Origin: Chitinophagaceae bacterium
GTDB lineage: Bacteria > Bacteroidota > Bacteroidia > Chitinophagales > Chitinophagaceae
Assembly: GCA_003534175.1 (NCBI GenBank)
Contig: DPFD01000157.1
Location: 1-8,575, forward strand
Reading direction: 5' to 3'
DNA length: 8,575 nucleotides
The translations under genes were made by a program, and so were the position numbers. Below, piece by piece: positions 1-8,088 of this stretch; position 1 is the stretch's first letter; each line of letters begins with the position of its first letter. Under the pieces are notes generated by a model. It was given only the letters and a program-made list of their open reading frames with translations. It searched no databases and was not told the DNA's origin.

Positions 1-397
1 TACTGTTTACATAATAATTGCCTCCGCTGAACATATTGATGATGGCTTCCGTTTTGATGACCAGATTATTTTTGAGGTCAGTCCAGTAAGAACCCACTGA
101 ATCAAAATATCCTCCGAAATGCCCATATGGAGAGGTGAACAGCTCTTTAAAAAAAGTACCGGGTTCATTCCTGAGCATTTCATAATTGATCAGGCTTTCC
201 CGGTGAATCATCCAGTAATCACTTCCTTGTGGATAATAATAAGCCGATAACCAGCCAATGGCAACACCCGCACTTATTTTCAGCAGGTAAAGGATGGACC
301 ATTCCTTACGATTCAACCCCGACTGTGTTACCCAACGGCATTTACTCAAAAGCCACCAGCCGGCGAGCGCATACAAAATGAATAATACGTAAGTCAA
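1..397 (-). CDS. Integral membrane protein of unknown function (N-terminal part, runs off left edge)
   Basis: An open frame on the minus strand gives about 132 residues without a stop and continues past position 1. An in-frame TAA at 403-401 lies two codons upstream, so the start must be downstream of it; TTG at 397-395 is the first usable codon, and the next in-frame ATG is about 60 residues in, after both hydrophobic segments. The protein starts almost directly with a membrane segment (TYVLFILYALAGWWLL), then a basic stretch (NRKEW), then a second segment (ILYLLKISAGVAIGWLSAYY). An aromatic-rich region follows, containing YYYPQGSDYW, a KELFTSPYGHFGGYFDSVGS region and IKTEAIINMFSGG. The spacing of W, Y, G and D residues looks like a real protein rather than a shadow frame. 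I do not recognise the family. It could be one of the multi-pass membrane proteins common near surface-polysaccharide genes, but nothing here proves that. It is divergent from purL and probably unrelated to it. Confidence 0.72.
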   Translation of the reverse strand, partial: MTYVLFILYALAGWWLLSKCRWVTQSGLNRKEWSILYLLKISAGVAIGWLSAYYYPQGSDYWMIHRESLINYEMLRNEPGTFFKELFTSPYGHFGGYFDSVGSYWTDLKNNLVIKTEAIINMFSGGNYYVNS

Positions 398-446
398 GTG
401 TTAGCTTTTTGTGGAAGGTAAGTAAAACTTAGTAACCAACAGTTCA

Positions 447-454
447 TACATTTG
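447..454 (+). promoter_or_regulatory. Bacteroidota-type -7 promoter element of purL
   Basis: TACATTTG fits the TAnnTTTG -7 consensus of Bacteroidota primary sigma factor promoters exactly and is followed by CAC, as in the other promoters of this window. It predicts a start of transcription near 459-461 and a leader of about 22 nt before the purL ATG. No clear TTG -33 element lies 17-23 nt upstream, so the call rests on the -7 box and its position. Confidence 0.6.
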
Positions 455-481
455 CACTTTCAAAACCACCATCATCTCCTA

Positions 482-2725
482 ATGGAAATCACAGTTAAAA
501 CAGCCGAAAAATTACGACTTACCGCTGAAGAATTTGAAATGATTCAGCAGAAATTAGGTCGTACTCCCAATTTCACCGAGTTGTGTGCATTCAGTGGCAT
601 GTGGAGCGAACATTGCAGTTATAAAAACTCCATCAAGTGGCTCAAGACATTACCACGGGAGGGCGGGAAGATGCTGGTGAAAGCCGGTGAAGAGAATGCA
701 GGATTGATGGATATTGGTGAAGGGTATGGTGTGGTTTTTAAAATTGAATCTCACAATCACCCGTCGGCACTGGAACCATTTCAGGGAGCCGCTACCGGTG
801 TAGGCGGTATCAACAGAGATATTTTTACCATGGGTGCACGCCCGATAGCCTCATTGAATTCATTGCGATTTGGGATGCTGGAGGATGCGCGTACGCAACA
901 TCTGCTGGCAGGAGTAGTGCATGGTATCGGTCATTATGGAAACTGTTTCGGCGTTCCAACCGTTGGAGGTGAAGTATATTTTGAAAGTTGTTACCATACC
1001 AATCCTCTGGTGAATGCCATGAGCGTGGGCATTGTAAAACAGGGCGAAACCGTATCCGCTACCAGTGAAGGTGTAGGGAATCCGGTGTTTTTTGTGGGCA
1101 GCGCAACCGGTAAAGATGGCATAGGTGGGGCATCCTTTGCCAGTGCAGAAATTACCGCTGAGAGTGCGGAAGAACTGCCTGCTGTTCAGGTGGGCGATCC
1201 GTTTCAGGAGAAGAAATTACTGGAAGCATGTCTGGAAGTGATTCAAACCGGAGCCGTGGTAGGCATGCAGGACATGGGTGCCGCCGGTATCATTTGTTCA
1301 ACTGCTGAAATGAGTGCCAAGGGTGGATCGGGCATGCGGATTGATCTGGACAAAGTGCCTACCCGTCAGCCTAATATGCAGGCCTGGGAATTGCTGCTGA
1401 GTGAAAGTCAGGAACGCATGCTGATGGTAGTGGAGAAAGGAAAAGAACATCTGGTATTAGATGTGTTTGAAAAATGGGATTTGCCTTGCAGCGAAATTGG
1501 TGAAGTAACCAACGATGGATTACTTAAATTTTATATGCACGGGAAACTGGAAGCAGAACTGCCAGCAGTAGAGCTGGTACTGGGTGGGGGAGCTCCTGTG
1601 TATGAAAGAGCTTATAAAAAACCGGCCTATCTGGAACGCATAAACGCTTTTTCACCTGATACCCTAAATACTCCTGAAGATTTACAGTCTGTTGCTGCCT
1701 CACTGATTGCCTTACCCAATATAGCTGGCAAGCGTTGGGTGTATCAGCAATACGACAGTATGGTGGGAACCGGTAATATGAGTACCAACGCGCCCAGTGA
1801 TGCGGCTGTGGTACTTGCAAAACCCACACAAAAAGCCCTGGCGTTAACAACGGATTGCAACAGCCGGTATGTGCATTCCGATCCGTATGTGGGAGCGATG
1901 ATTGCGGTAGCAGAGGCTGCCAGAAACATTGTTTGCAGCGGAGGAGAACCTTTGGGTGTTACCAACTGCCTCAATTTTGGAAATCCGTACGATCCCGAAG
2001 TGTATTATCAGTTTGTGCAGGCAATTCAGGGGATGGGAGATGCCTGCCGCGCTTTCAATACGCCGGTTACAGGTGGTAATGTGAGTTTTTACAACCAGTC
2101 GCCCGATGGCCCCGTATATCCTACGCCTACCATTGGTATGGTGGGGGTGCTCGATGATCCCCAACAACACATGACCCTGAATTTCAAATCATCGGGGGAT
2201 ATCATTTACCTGCTCGGTAAAGTAACCGACTCATTGGGTTCTTCAGAATACCTGCATAAAGTGGCTGGTGTGGATATGAGTCCGGCCCCCTATTTCAACC
2301 TTGAAGAAGAAGTATTGTTTCAGCGTGCATTATTGCATCTGGTTCGGAATAAAGTGATCCGCAGCGCCCATGATATCAGTGAAGGTGGTTTGATTGTAAC
2401 TCTTTTGGAATCTGCCTTCCCGGGAAACAAAGGTTTTAGTGTAAGCGATACCGGTAGTAATGTGCGCAAAGATGCATTCTGGTTTGGTGAAGGGCAGGGC
2501 AGGGCTGTGGTGAGTGTAGCCTCCGGCGATGCAAGGGCTATGGAAGATTATCTACATCAGCAGGGTGTTCCTTTCATGGCCATCGGAACCGTGACCGACG
2601 GAAATATTGAAGTGGACGGTGAAACCTGGAACCGGATTCAATACTGGAAAAACCTCTATGAAACGTCCATTTCCAATACACTGACCGGCGCAGGGGCCAG
2701 TGAAGCCATGCTGGACGTGAAGTAA
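482..2725 (+). CDS. purL: Phosphoribosylformylglycinamidine synthase subunit PurL (short form)
   Basis: This is the synthetase subunit of FGAM synthase, the fourth step of purine biosynthesis: FGAR + ATP + glutamine to FGAM, in the cytoplasm. At 747 residues it has the length of the short PurL, which works in a complex with PurQ (glutaminase) and PurS; neither is in this window. Motifs seen: WSEHCSYK at residues 41-48, with the conserved active-site His44; ESHNHPS (89-95) followed by EPFQGAATGVGG, the nucleotide and metal region; a second AIRS-like half with DCNSRYVHSDPY from about residue 458; TGGNVSFYN at 530-538; and HDISEGG at about 630. The paired AIRS-like halves are complete and undamaged. 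The start is ATG 482. An in-frame TTG at 452 would add ten residues (HFQNHHHLL...), but it lies inside the -7 promoter box and is therefore unlikely. The gene has its own promoter and appears monocistronic, since a 268-nt gap with a hairpin follows it. Confidence 0.97.
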   Translation: MEITVKTAEKLRLTAEEFEMIQQKLGRTPNFTELCAFSGMWSEHCSYKNSIKWLKTLPREGGKMLVKAGEENAGLMDIGEGYGVVFKIESHNHPSALEPFQGAATGVGGINRDIFTMGARPIASLNSLRFGMLEDARTQHLLAGVVHGIGHYGNCFGVPTVGGEVYFESCYHTNPLVNAMSVGIVKQGETVSATSEGVGNPVFFVGSATGKDGIGGASFASAEITAESAEELPAVQVGDPFQEKKLLEACLEVIQTGAVVGMQDMGAAGIICSTAEMSAKGGSGMRIDLDKVPTRQPNMQAWELLLSESQERMLMVVEKGKEHLVLDVFEKWDLPCSEIGEVTNDGLLKFYMHGKLEAELPAVELVLGGGAPVYERAYKKPAYLERINAFSPDTLNTPEDLQSVAASLIALPNIAGKRWVYQQYDSMVGTGNMSTNAPSDAAVVLAKPTQKALALTTDCNSRYVHSDPYVGAMIAVAEAARNIVCSGGEPLGVTNCLNFGNPYDPEVYYQFVQAIQGMGDACRAFNTPVTGGNVSFYNQSPDGPVYPTPTIGMVGVLDDPQQHMTLNFKSSGDIIYLLGKVTDSLGSSEYLHKVAGVDMSPAPYFNLEEEVLFQRALLHLVRNKVIRSAHDISEGGLIVTLLESAFPGNKGFSVSDTGSNVRKDAFWFGEGQGRAVVSVASGDARAMEDYLHQQGVPFMAIGTVTDGNIEVDGETWNRIQYWKNLYETSISNTLTGAGASEAMLDVK

Positions 2726-2750
2726 TGTAAACAGATTAAGGAGTTTCATT

Positions 2751-2771
2751 ATGTAGGGTTTGTACCTACAT
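2751..2771. terminator. Perfect 7-bp inverted repeat after purL, possible terminator
   Basis: ATGTAGG at 2751-2757 and CCTACAT at 2765-2771 form a perfect 7-bp stem with a 7-nt loop (GTTTGTA), starting 25 nt after the purL stop. No T-run follows on either strand, so it is not a standard intrinsic terminator. It may stabilise the 3' end of the purL transcript or be a protein-binding dyad. Its position between purL and the next promoter favours a 3'-end role, which is inference. Confidence 0.4.
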
Positions 2772-2804
2772 CTGCCGCGGTATGCTATGTTTATAACCCT
2801 GTTG

Positions 2805-2821
2805 AAAAAAATTGGTTTTTT
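2805..2821. repeat. A-tract/T-tract inverted repeat between purL and pyrG
   Basis: Seven A (2805-2811), TTGG, then six T (2816-2821) can pair as an A/T-only hairpin. It overlaps the TTTG used as the -33 element of the pyrG promoter. It could serve as a weak terminator tail for purL, as an upstream A-tract helping the promoter, or be low-complexity chance. Confidence 0.3.
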
Positions 2822-2847
2822 GAGGAGCTAAAATCCCCCTATCTTTG
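2820..2847 (+). promoter_or_regulatory. Promoter of the pyrG operon (TTG-N17-TATCTTTG)
   Basis: TTG at 2820-2822 (within TTTG 2819-2822) and TATCTTTG at 2840-2847 are separated by 17 nt. This matches the Bacteroidota layout of a -33 TTG/TTTG and a -7 TAnnTTTG with a 17-23 nt spacer. Transcription should begin near 2851-2854, leaving an untranslated leader of about 140 nt before the pyrG ATG, far longer than the leaders predicted for purL and def. Confidence 0.7.
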
Positions 2848-2850
2848 CAT

Positions 2851-4640
<1,790 letters not shown>

Positions 4641-4647
4641 GGGGATG

Positions 4648-5199
4648 ATGAAAACGCAAAAACTATCCATGGCCGAATTAAACCGTAAAACGGTTGAAGA
4701 ATTCAGGCGTTCGGAAAAAACACCCGTGATTGCTGTGTTCGAAAATGTGCGCAGCGCCTATAATGTGGGTAGTTTGTTTCGCACTGCCGATGCATTTTTG
4801 CTGGAAGCGGTTTATTTAACAGGCTACACGGCCTTCCCCCCTCATAAGGAAATCAGGAAAACAGCACTGGGAGCAGAGGATACCGTGAGCTGGAAACATT
4901 TTAGTCATGCAGCACTGGCCATTGTAGACTTGCGCAGACTGGGATATCATATTTATGCCATTGAACAGGTAACCAACAGCACCTCACTGGAAAAATGGAA
5001 TCCGGTAACACATGAAAAAATTGCTGTGATTTTTGGTAATGAAGTAACAGGTGTGGAGCAATCTACCATTGAATTGTGCGACGGGTGCATTGAAATCCCT
5101 CAGTTGGGTATGAAGCACTCCCTCAACGTGGCCACAGCAGCCGGAGTAGTGTTGTGGGAGATCATCAGAACCCGGATGCAGGTTACCGCTACTCCTTAA
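4648..5199 (+). CDS. SpoU/TrmH-family RNA 2'-O-methyltransferase
   Basis: This is a 183-residue SPOUT-class enzyme that should transfer a methyl group from S-adenosylmethionine to a ribose 2'-OH in tRNA or rRNA. All three SpoU motifs are present: motif 1 with Asn33, Arg35, Gly41 and Arg45 in ENVRSAYNVGSLFRTAD; motif 2 as FGNEVTGV near residues 129-136; and motif 3 as IEIPQLGMKHSLNVATAAG, with Pro151 and Asn160, which forms the knotted cofactor site. It has no N-terminal substrate-binding extension like that of RlmB. The exact target cannot be read from sequence, so no symbol is given. Start: ATG ATG at 4645 and 4648 are both possible; 4648 is preferred because AGG at 4640-4642 lies 5 nt before it, a rare visible ribosome-binding site here. 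A TTG at 4537 inside pyrG would give a non-conserved extension. It probably shares the pyrG transcript. Confidence 0.93.
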   Translation: MKTQKLSMAELNRKTVEEFRRSEKTPVIAVFENVRSAYNVGSLFRTADAFLLEAVYLTGYTAFPPHKEIRKTALGAEDTVSWKHFSHAALAIVDLRRLGYHIYAIEQVTNSTSLEKWNPVTHEKIAVIFGNEVTGVEQSTIELCDGCIEIPQLGMKHSLNVATAAGVVLWEIIRTRMQVTATP

Positions 5200-5210
5200 T
5201 TTGTACGTAC

Positions 5211-6083
5211 ATGATTCCTGTTCAGAAATATCTGTCGCTCATTAAATTCTCGCATACCATTTTTGCATTACCCTTTGCATTGATTGGCTTTTTTCTGGGT
5301 ATGCAAACCGATGTAATAACGGATACGCATACACTATTAAAATTATTTTTGCTGGTGCTGGGCTGCATGGTTTTTGCCCGGAGTGCCGCAATGGCTTTTA
5401 ACCGGTATCTCGACCGGCAGATTGATGCACTGAATCCGCGTACCGCCGTTCGTGAAATCCCGGCCGGTGCAATCCGGCCGTCACAGGCTCTCGCGTTTAC
5501 GATCCTGAGTGCCGTACTTTTTATCGTTTGTACATGGTTCATCAACCGCATTTGTTTTTACCTTTCTCCGATAGCCCTGTTTGTGATTTTGTTTTACAGC
5601 TATACCAAGCGGTTTACTCCGTTGTGTCACCTGGTATTAGGATTGGGCCTGAGTTTGGCCCCCATTGGCGCTTACCTGGCCGTTACCGGAAGTTTTCACC
5701 TATTACCGGTGTTGTTTTCATTGGCTGTTCTTTTTTGGGTTAGCGGCTTTGATATTATTTATGCACTGCAGGATGAGTCATTCGACCGAACCCAACAGTT
5801 GCATTCCATACCGGTATGGCTGGGAGCATCCAATGCTTTGCTGCTCTCGCGGTGCCTGCACGCGCTTTCAGCGCTTTGTATCCTGGCAGCCTATTGGGTC
5901 GGACATTTTGGAGGATGGTATCTGGTAGGATTCATGGTTTTTGCAGGTATGTTAATCTATCAGCAATCTATTGTTTCACCCCGCAACCTCAGCAGAGTGA
6001 ATCTGGCATTCATGACCGCAAACGGTATTGCCTCTGTGGTGTTCGCCGTTTTTGTAATCACCGATTTATATTTTAAATTGTAG
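5211..6083 (+). CDS. UbiA-family aromatic polyprenyltransferase (MqnP-like candidate)
   Basis: This is a 290-residue multi-pass membrane enzyme expected to attach an isoprenoid chain to an aromatic acid during quinone biosynthesis. The first Asp-rich motif is Asn64-x3-Asp68-x3-Asp72 (NRYLDRQIDALNPRT), followed by REIPAGAI. The second is at Asp181, Asp188 and Asp192 (DIIYALQDESFDR). These bind the Mg-diphosphate of the prenyl donor. About eight or nine hydrophobic segments surround them. FSHTIFALPFALIGF near the N-terminus, HSIPVWLG at 198-205 and the end region SPRNLSRVNLAFMTANG resemble the UbiA-like group that includes MqnP of the futalosine menaquinone pathway, rather than proteobacterial 4-hydroxybenzoate UbiA; this is from memory of the family. 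MenA and heme O synthase are less likely. ATG 5211 is 11 nt after the methyltransferase stop; a GTG at 5154 within the previous gene gives a polar extension that is unlikely. ruvX begins one nt after its stop. Confidence 0.92.
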   Translation: MIPVQKYLSLIKFSHTIFALPFALIGFFLGMQTDVITDTHTLLKLFLLVLGCMVFARSAAMAFNRYLDRQIDALNPRTAVREIPAGAIRPSQALAFTILSAVLFIVCTWFINRICFYLSPIALFVILFYSYTKRFTPLCHLVLGLGLSLAPIGAYLAVTGSFHLLPVLFSLAVLFWVSGFDIIYALQDESFDRTQQLHSIPVWLGASNALLLSRCLHALSALCILAAYWVGHFGGWYLVGFMVFAGMLIYQQSIVSPRNLSRVNLAFMTANGIASVVFAVFVITDLYFKL

Positions 6084-6084
6084 G

Positions 6085-6501
6085 ATGGCAAGGATAATGG
6101 CAATTGATTATGGAGGAAAGCGCACGGGCATTGCCGTTACCGATCCACTGCAAATTATCGCAACCGGTTTAACAACCATTCATTCAAAAGACCTGATACC
6201 ATTCATAGAACAGTATATTCGGGAGGAGGTGGTGGAAAAATTCATCATAGGACTTCCCGTAAACTGGGATGGCAGCGATACACATGGTACCGCACCTGCA
6301 AAATCTGCCATACGGCTGCTGCAGAAAAAATTTCCCCAAATACCGGTAGTGCCGGTGGATGAACGCTATACCTCAGCCATGGCCAAAAGCGCCATGATAG
6401 AAATGGGAATGAAAAAAAAGGACCGGCGGGATAAAAAGATTGTAGATGAAATAGCCGCCACCATTATGCTTCAGGAATATCTTGAAAGTATCAACCGTTA
6501 G
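6085..6501 (+). CDS. ruvX: RuvX/YqgF family nuclease (pre-16S rRNA processing, putative Holliday junction resolvase)
   Basis: A 138-residue RNase H-like protein, the usual length for the family. YqgF is linked to maturation of the 16S rRNA 5' end and has also been named a Holliday junction resolvase by homology. The acidic catalytic residues are in place: Asp8 in AIDYGGKRTGIAVTD, Asp92 and Glu93 in VDERYTS, and Asp121 in the C-terminal IVDEIAATIMLQEYL. IIGLPVNWDGSD is the conserved central loop, and a lysine/arginine-rich stretch (MKKKDRRDKK, from about residue 109) precedes the last catalytic helix. The start ATG 6085 follows the UbiA stop by one nucleotide, so translational coupling within the pyrG operon is likely. 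Its stop codon lies just ahead of the -7 box of the next promoter. Confidence 0.95.
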   Translation: MARIMAIDYGGKRTGIAVTDPLQIIATGLTTIHSKDLIPFIEQYIREEVVEKFIIGLPVNWDGSDTHGTAPAKSAIRLLQKKFPQIPVVPVDERYTSAMAKSAMIEMGMKKKDRRDKKIVDEIAATIMLQEYLESINR

Positions 6502-6514
6502 GTTTGTATCTTTG
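6482..6514 (+). promoter_or_regulatory. Promoter of def, overlapping the ruvX stop codon
   Basis: TATCTTTG at 6507-6514 is an exact TAnnTTTG -7 box, identical to that of pyrG and again followed by CA. TTG at 6482-6484, inside the end of ruvX, lies 22 nt upstream as a possible -33 element. The predicted transcript starts near 6519-6521, only about 10 nt before the def ATG. Confidence 0.62.
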
Positions 6515-6530
6515 CACATATTTATTGAAT

Positions 6531-7109
6531 ATGATATTGCCGATTGTTGCTTACGGTTCACCGGTGTTGCGTAAAGTAGGTGAAAATATTACAAAGGATT
6601 ATGAAGGTCTCGATCAGCTGATTGCCGATATGTGGGAAACCATGTACAACAGCAATGGGGTGGGTTTGGCTGCTCCTCAGATTGACCGGCCGATTCGCTT
6701 ATTTGTAATGGACAGTGAACAGATGTTTGCCAACGACGAGGATGGAGATATGGAAGAATTTCCGGATGCACCCGGTTACAAAGGTGTATTCATCAACGCT
6801 CAGATTCAGTCGGTAGACGGTGAGTTGTGGAGCTATAATGAAGGATGCCTGAGCATCCCAAAAATTCGGGAAGATATCATGCGGAATGAAAGCGTGACCA
6901 TCACATTCCGCGACGAAAATTTTATCGAACAAACCAAAACCTTCAATGGGATTACTGCCCGTATCATCCTGCATGAATACGACCATATTGAAGGCAAGTT
7001 GTTTATAGATTACATTAAACCCCTCAAACGCACCCTGATGCGAAGGAAACTGGAGGATATTTCCAAAGGAAAGATACAGGTGAATTACCGGATGAAATTT
7101 GTAAAGTAA
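6531..7109 (+). CDS. def: Peptide deformylase
   Basis: It removes the formyl group from the N-terminal methionine of new proteins, using a bound divalent metal (usually Fe). The 192-residue protein has all three family motifs: GVGLAAPQ at 43-50, EGCLSIP with metal ligand Cys106, and HEYDH with ligands His148 and His152 and catalytic Glu149. Between motifs 1 and 2 there is an acidic insert (MFANDEDGDMEEFPD), longer than the corresponding loop of E. coli deformylase and, as far as I recall, usual in Bacteroidota. The start is ATG 6531 (ILPIVAYGSPVLRK). The in-frame TTG at 6504 adds nine residues and lies just upstream of and across the -7 promoter box, so it is rejected. The gap to ruvX is 29 nt and contains the promoter, so def can be transcribed independently of the pyrG operon as well as by read-through. 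Confidence 0.97.
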   Translation: MILPIVAYGSPVLRKVGENITKDYEGLDQLIADMWETMYNSNGVGLAAPQIDRPIRLFVMDSEQMFANDEDGDMEEFPDAPGYKGVFINAQIQSVDGELWSYNEGCLSIPKIREDIMRNESVTITFRDENFIEQTKTFNGITARIILHEYDHIEGKLFIDYIKPLKRTLMRRKLEDISKGKIQVNYRMKFVK

Positions 7110-7135
7110 TCCTGCCTTGCCTCAGGGGCCTGACT

Positions 7136-8062
7136 ATGAAAAAATATTTGCTTTTTTTCATGTGTGCATTATGGGTGCAGGAAATCTCTGCCCAAACAGA
7201 TTCTACACTGAAACACGGCCATCACTATATCACCTTGTCGGAAGTGGTGGTGAAAAAAGATCTGGATGTACCCTCCTTTATTAAAAGGATTCAGAACGAT
7301 ACCAGTTTTTACAAAGCGTTTCGCAATCTGAGGTTACTGAATTACACTTCACTGAATGATATCCGGATGCTCGATAAAAAGGGTAAACTGAAAGCGCATC
7401 TCGAAAGCAGAACCACTCAGAACAGAAACAACGGTTGCCGAACCATGACGGTGGAAGAAGAAACCGTGAGCGGAGATATTTACAAAAAAGACGGCACCTA
7501 CAATTATTACACCCTCTCAATGTACGCCTCATTGTTTTTTACCGCAGGCAAAATTTGCGGAGAAGATAATGTGGTAGGCGATGCATCTTTTTCTGTATCG
7601 GGTAAAAAAGGAATGGAGAAGCATAAGGAACAGCTGAAGATGTTGTTTTTCAATCCGGGTTCGCGCATCCGTGGGCTTCCTTTCATGAGCAATAAAACCA
7701 ACATGTTCAGCAAACGGCTGGCAGATGATTATACCATGGAAGTAGATTACGAATGGTTTAACGGGTATGATTGTTATGTGTTCAAACAAAAAGTAATTCC
7801 GGGCCGCGAATCGAATGTGGTGATTCAGGAAATGGTAACCTGGTTCAGAGATACTGATATGTCAATCATGGGCAGGAATTACACATTAAAGTATGATGCA
7901 GGCGTGTATGATTTTAATGTTCAGATGGAAGTGGTGATGACACCCTTTCAATCGTGGGTGGTTCCCAACTTAATACGGTACAACGGAAACTGGAAAGTAG
8001 TTTCCAAAAAAAGAGAACGAGGCATTTTTACGGCTACGCTTTTCAACTTCAGTGCCGAGTAG
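7136..8062 (+). CDS. Secreted/periplasmic protein of unknown function
   Basis: A 308-residue protein with a clear Sec signal peptide: basic MKK, a hydrophobic core LLFFMCALWV and a likely signal peptidase I site after Ala19 (ISA-QT). No lipobox cysteine occupies the cleavage site, so it is not an evident lipoprotein. The mature part begins with TLSEVVVKKDLDV, then FIKRIQNDTSFYKAFRNLRLL, a NNGCRTM segment at about residues 99-105 and a region with ASLFFTAGKICGE. The second half alternates hydrophobic and polar residues as a beta-rich domain would, for example YEWFNGYDCYVFKQKV, MVTWFRDTDMSIMG and LIRYNGNWKVV. That pattern recalls beta-sheet periplasmic carriers such as LolA-like folds, but this is a shape impression only. 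I do not recognise a named family. ATG 7136 lies 26 nt after def, probably in the same transcript, with no evident functional tie to it. Confidence 0.88.
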   Translation: MKKYLLFFMCALWVQEISAQTDSTLKHGHHYITLSEVVVKKDLDVPSFIKRIQNDTSFYKAFRNLRLLNYTSLNDIRMLDKKGKLKAHLESRTTQNRNNGCRTMTVEEETVSGDIYKKDGTYNYYTLSMYASLFFTAGKICGEDNVVGDASFSVSGKKGMEKHKEQLKMLFFNPGSRIRGLPFMSNKTNMFSKRLADDYTMEVDYEWFNGYDCYVFKQKVIPGRESNVVIQEMVTWFRDTDMSIMGRNYTLKYDAGVYDFNVQMEVVMTPFQSWVVPNLIRYNGNWKVVSKKRERGIFTATLFNFSAE

Positions 8063-8088
8063 TGTTTAAGTATTTTAATTGAATCACT
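8061..8088. terminator. Possible bidirectional hairpin between convergent genes
   Basis: AGTGTTTAA (8061-8069) can pair with TTGAA-T-CACT (8079-8088), allowing one G-U pair and a bulged T at 8084, with a 9-nt loop. It fills the whole 25-nt gap and overlaps both stop codons. The stem is A/U-rich and lacks a following T-run on either strand, so terminator function is uncertain. Confidence 0.3.

Noticed and set aside
424..431. TAAGTTTT on the minus strand (reverse of AAAACTTA) as a promoter of the left-edge gene
   Set aside because: One mismatch to TAnnTTTG and no TTG at a proper distance upstream; too weak to list.
452..481. N-terminal extension of PurL from TTG 452
   Set aside because: The codons lie in and just after the -7 promoter element, so they would be mostly untranscribed; the sequence HFQNHHHLL is not PurL-like.
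5196..5203. TTAATTTG as an internal promoter before the UbiA-family gene
   Set aside because: One mismatch in the key second position and no -33 element; tight spacing already explains expression from the pyrG promoter.
7123..7133. Palindrome TCAGG/CCTGA just before the secreted-protein start
   Set aside because: The two arms are separated by at most one or two bases, too few for an RNA hairpin loop, and no supporting context was seen.
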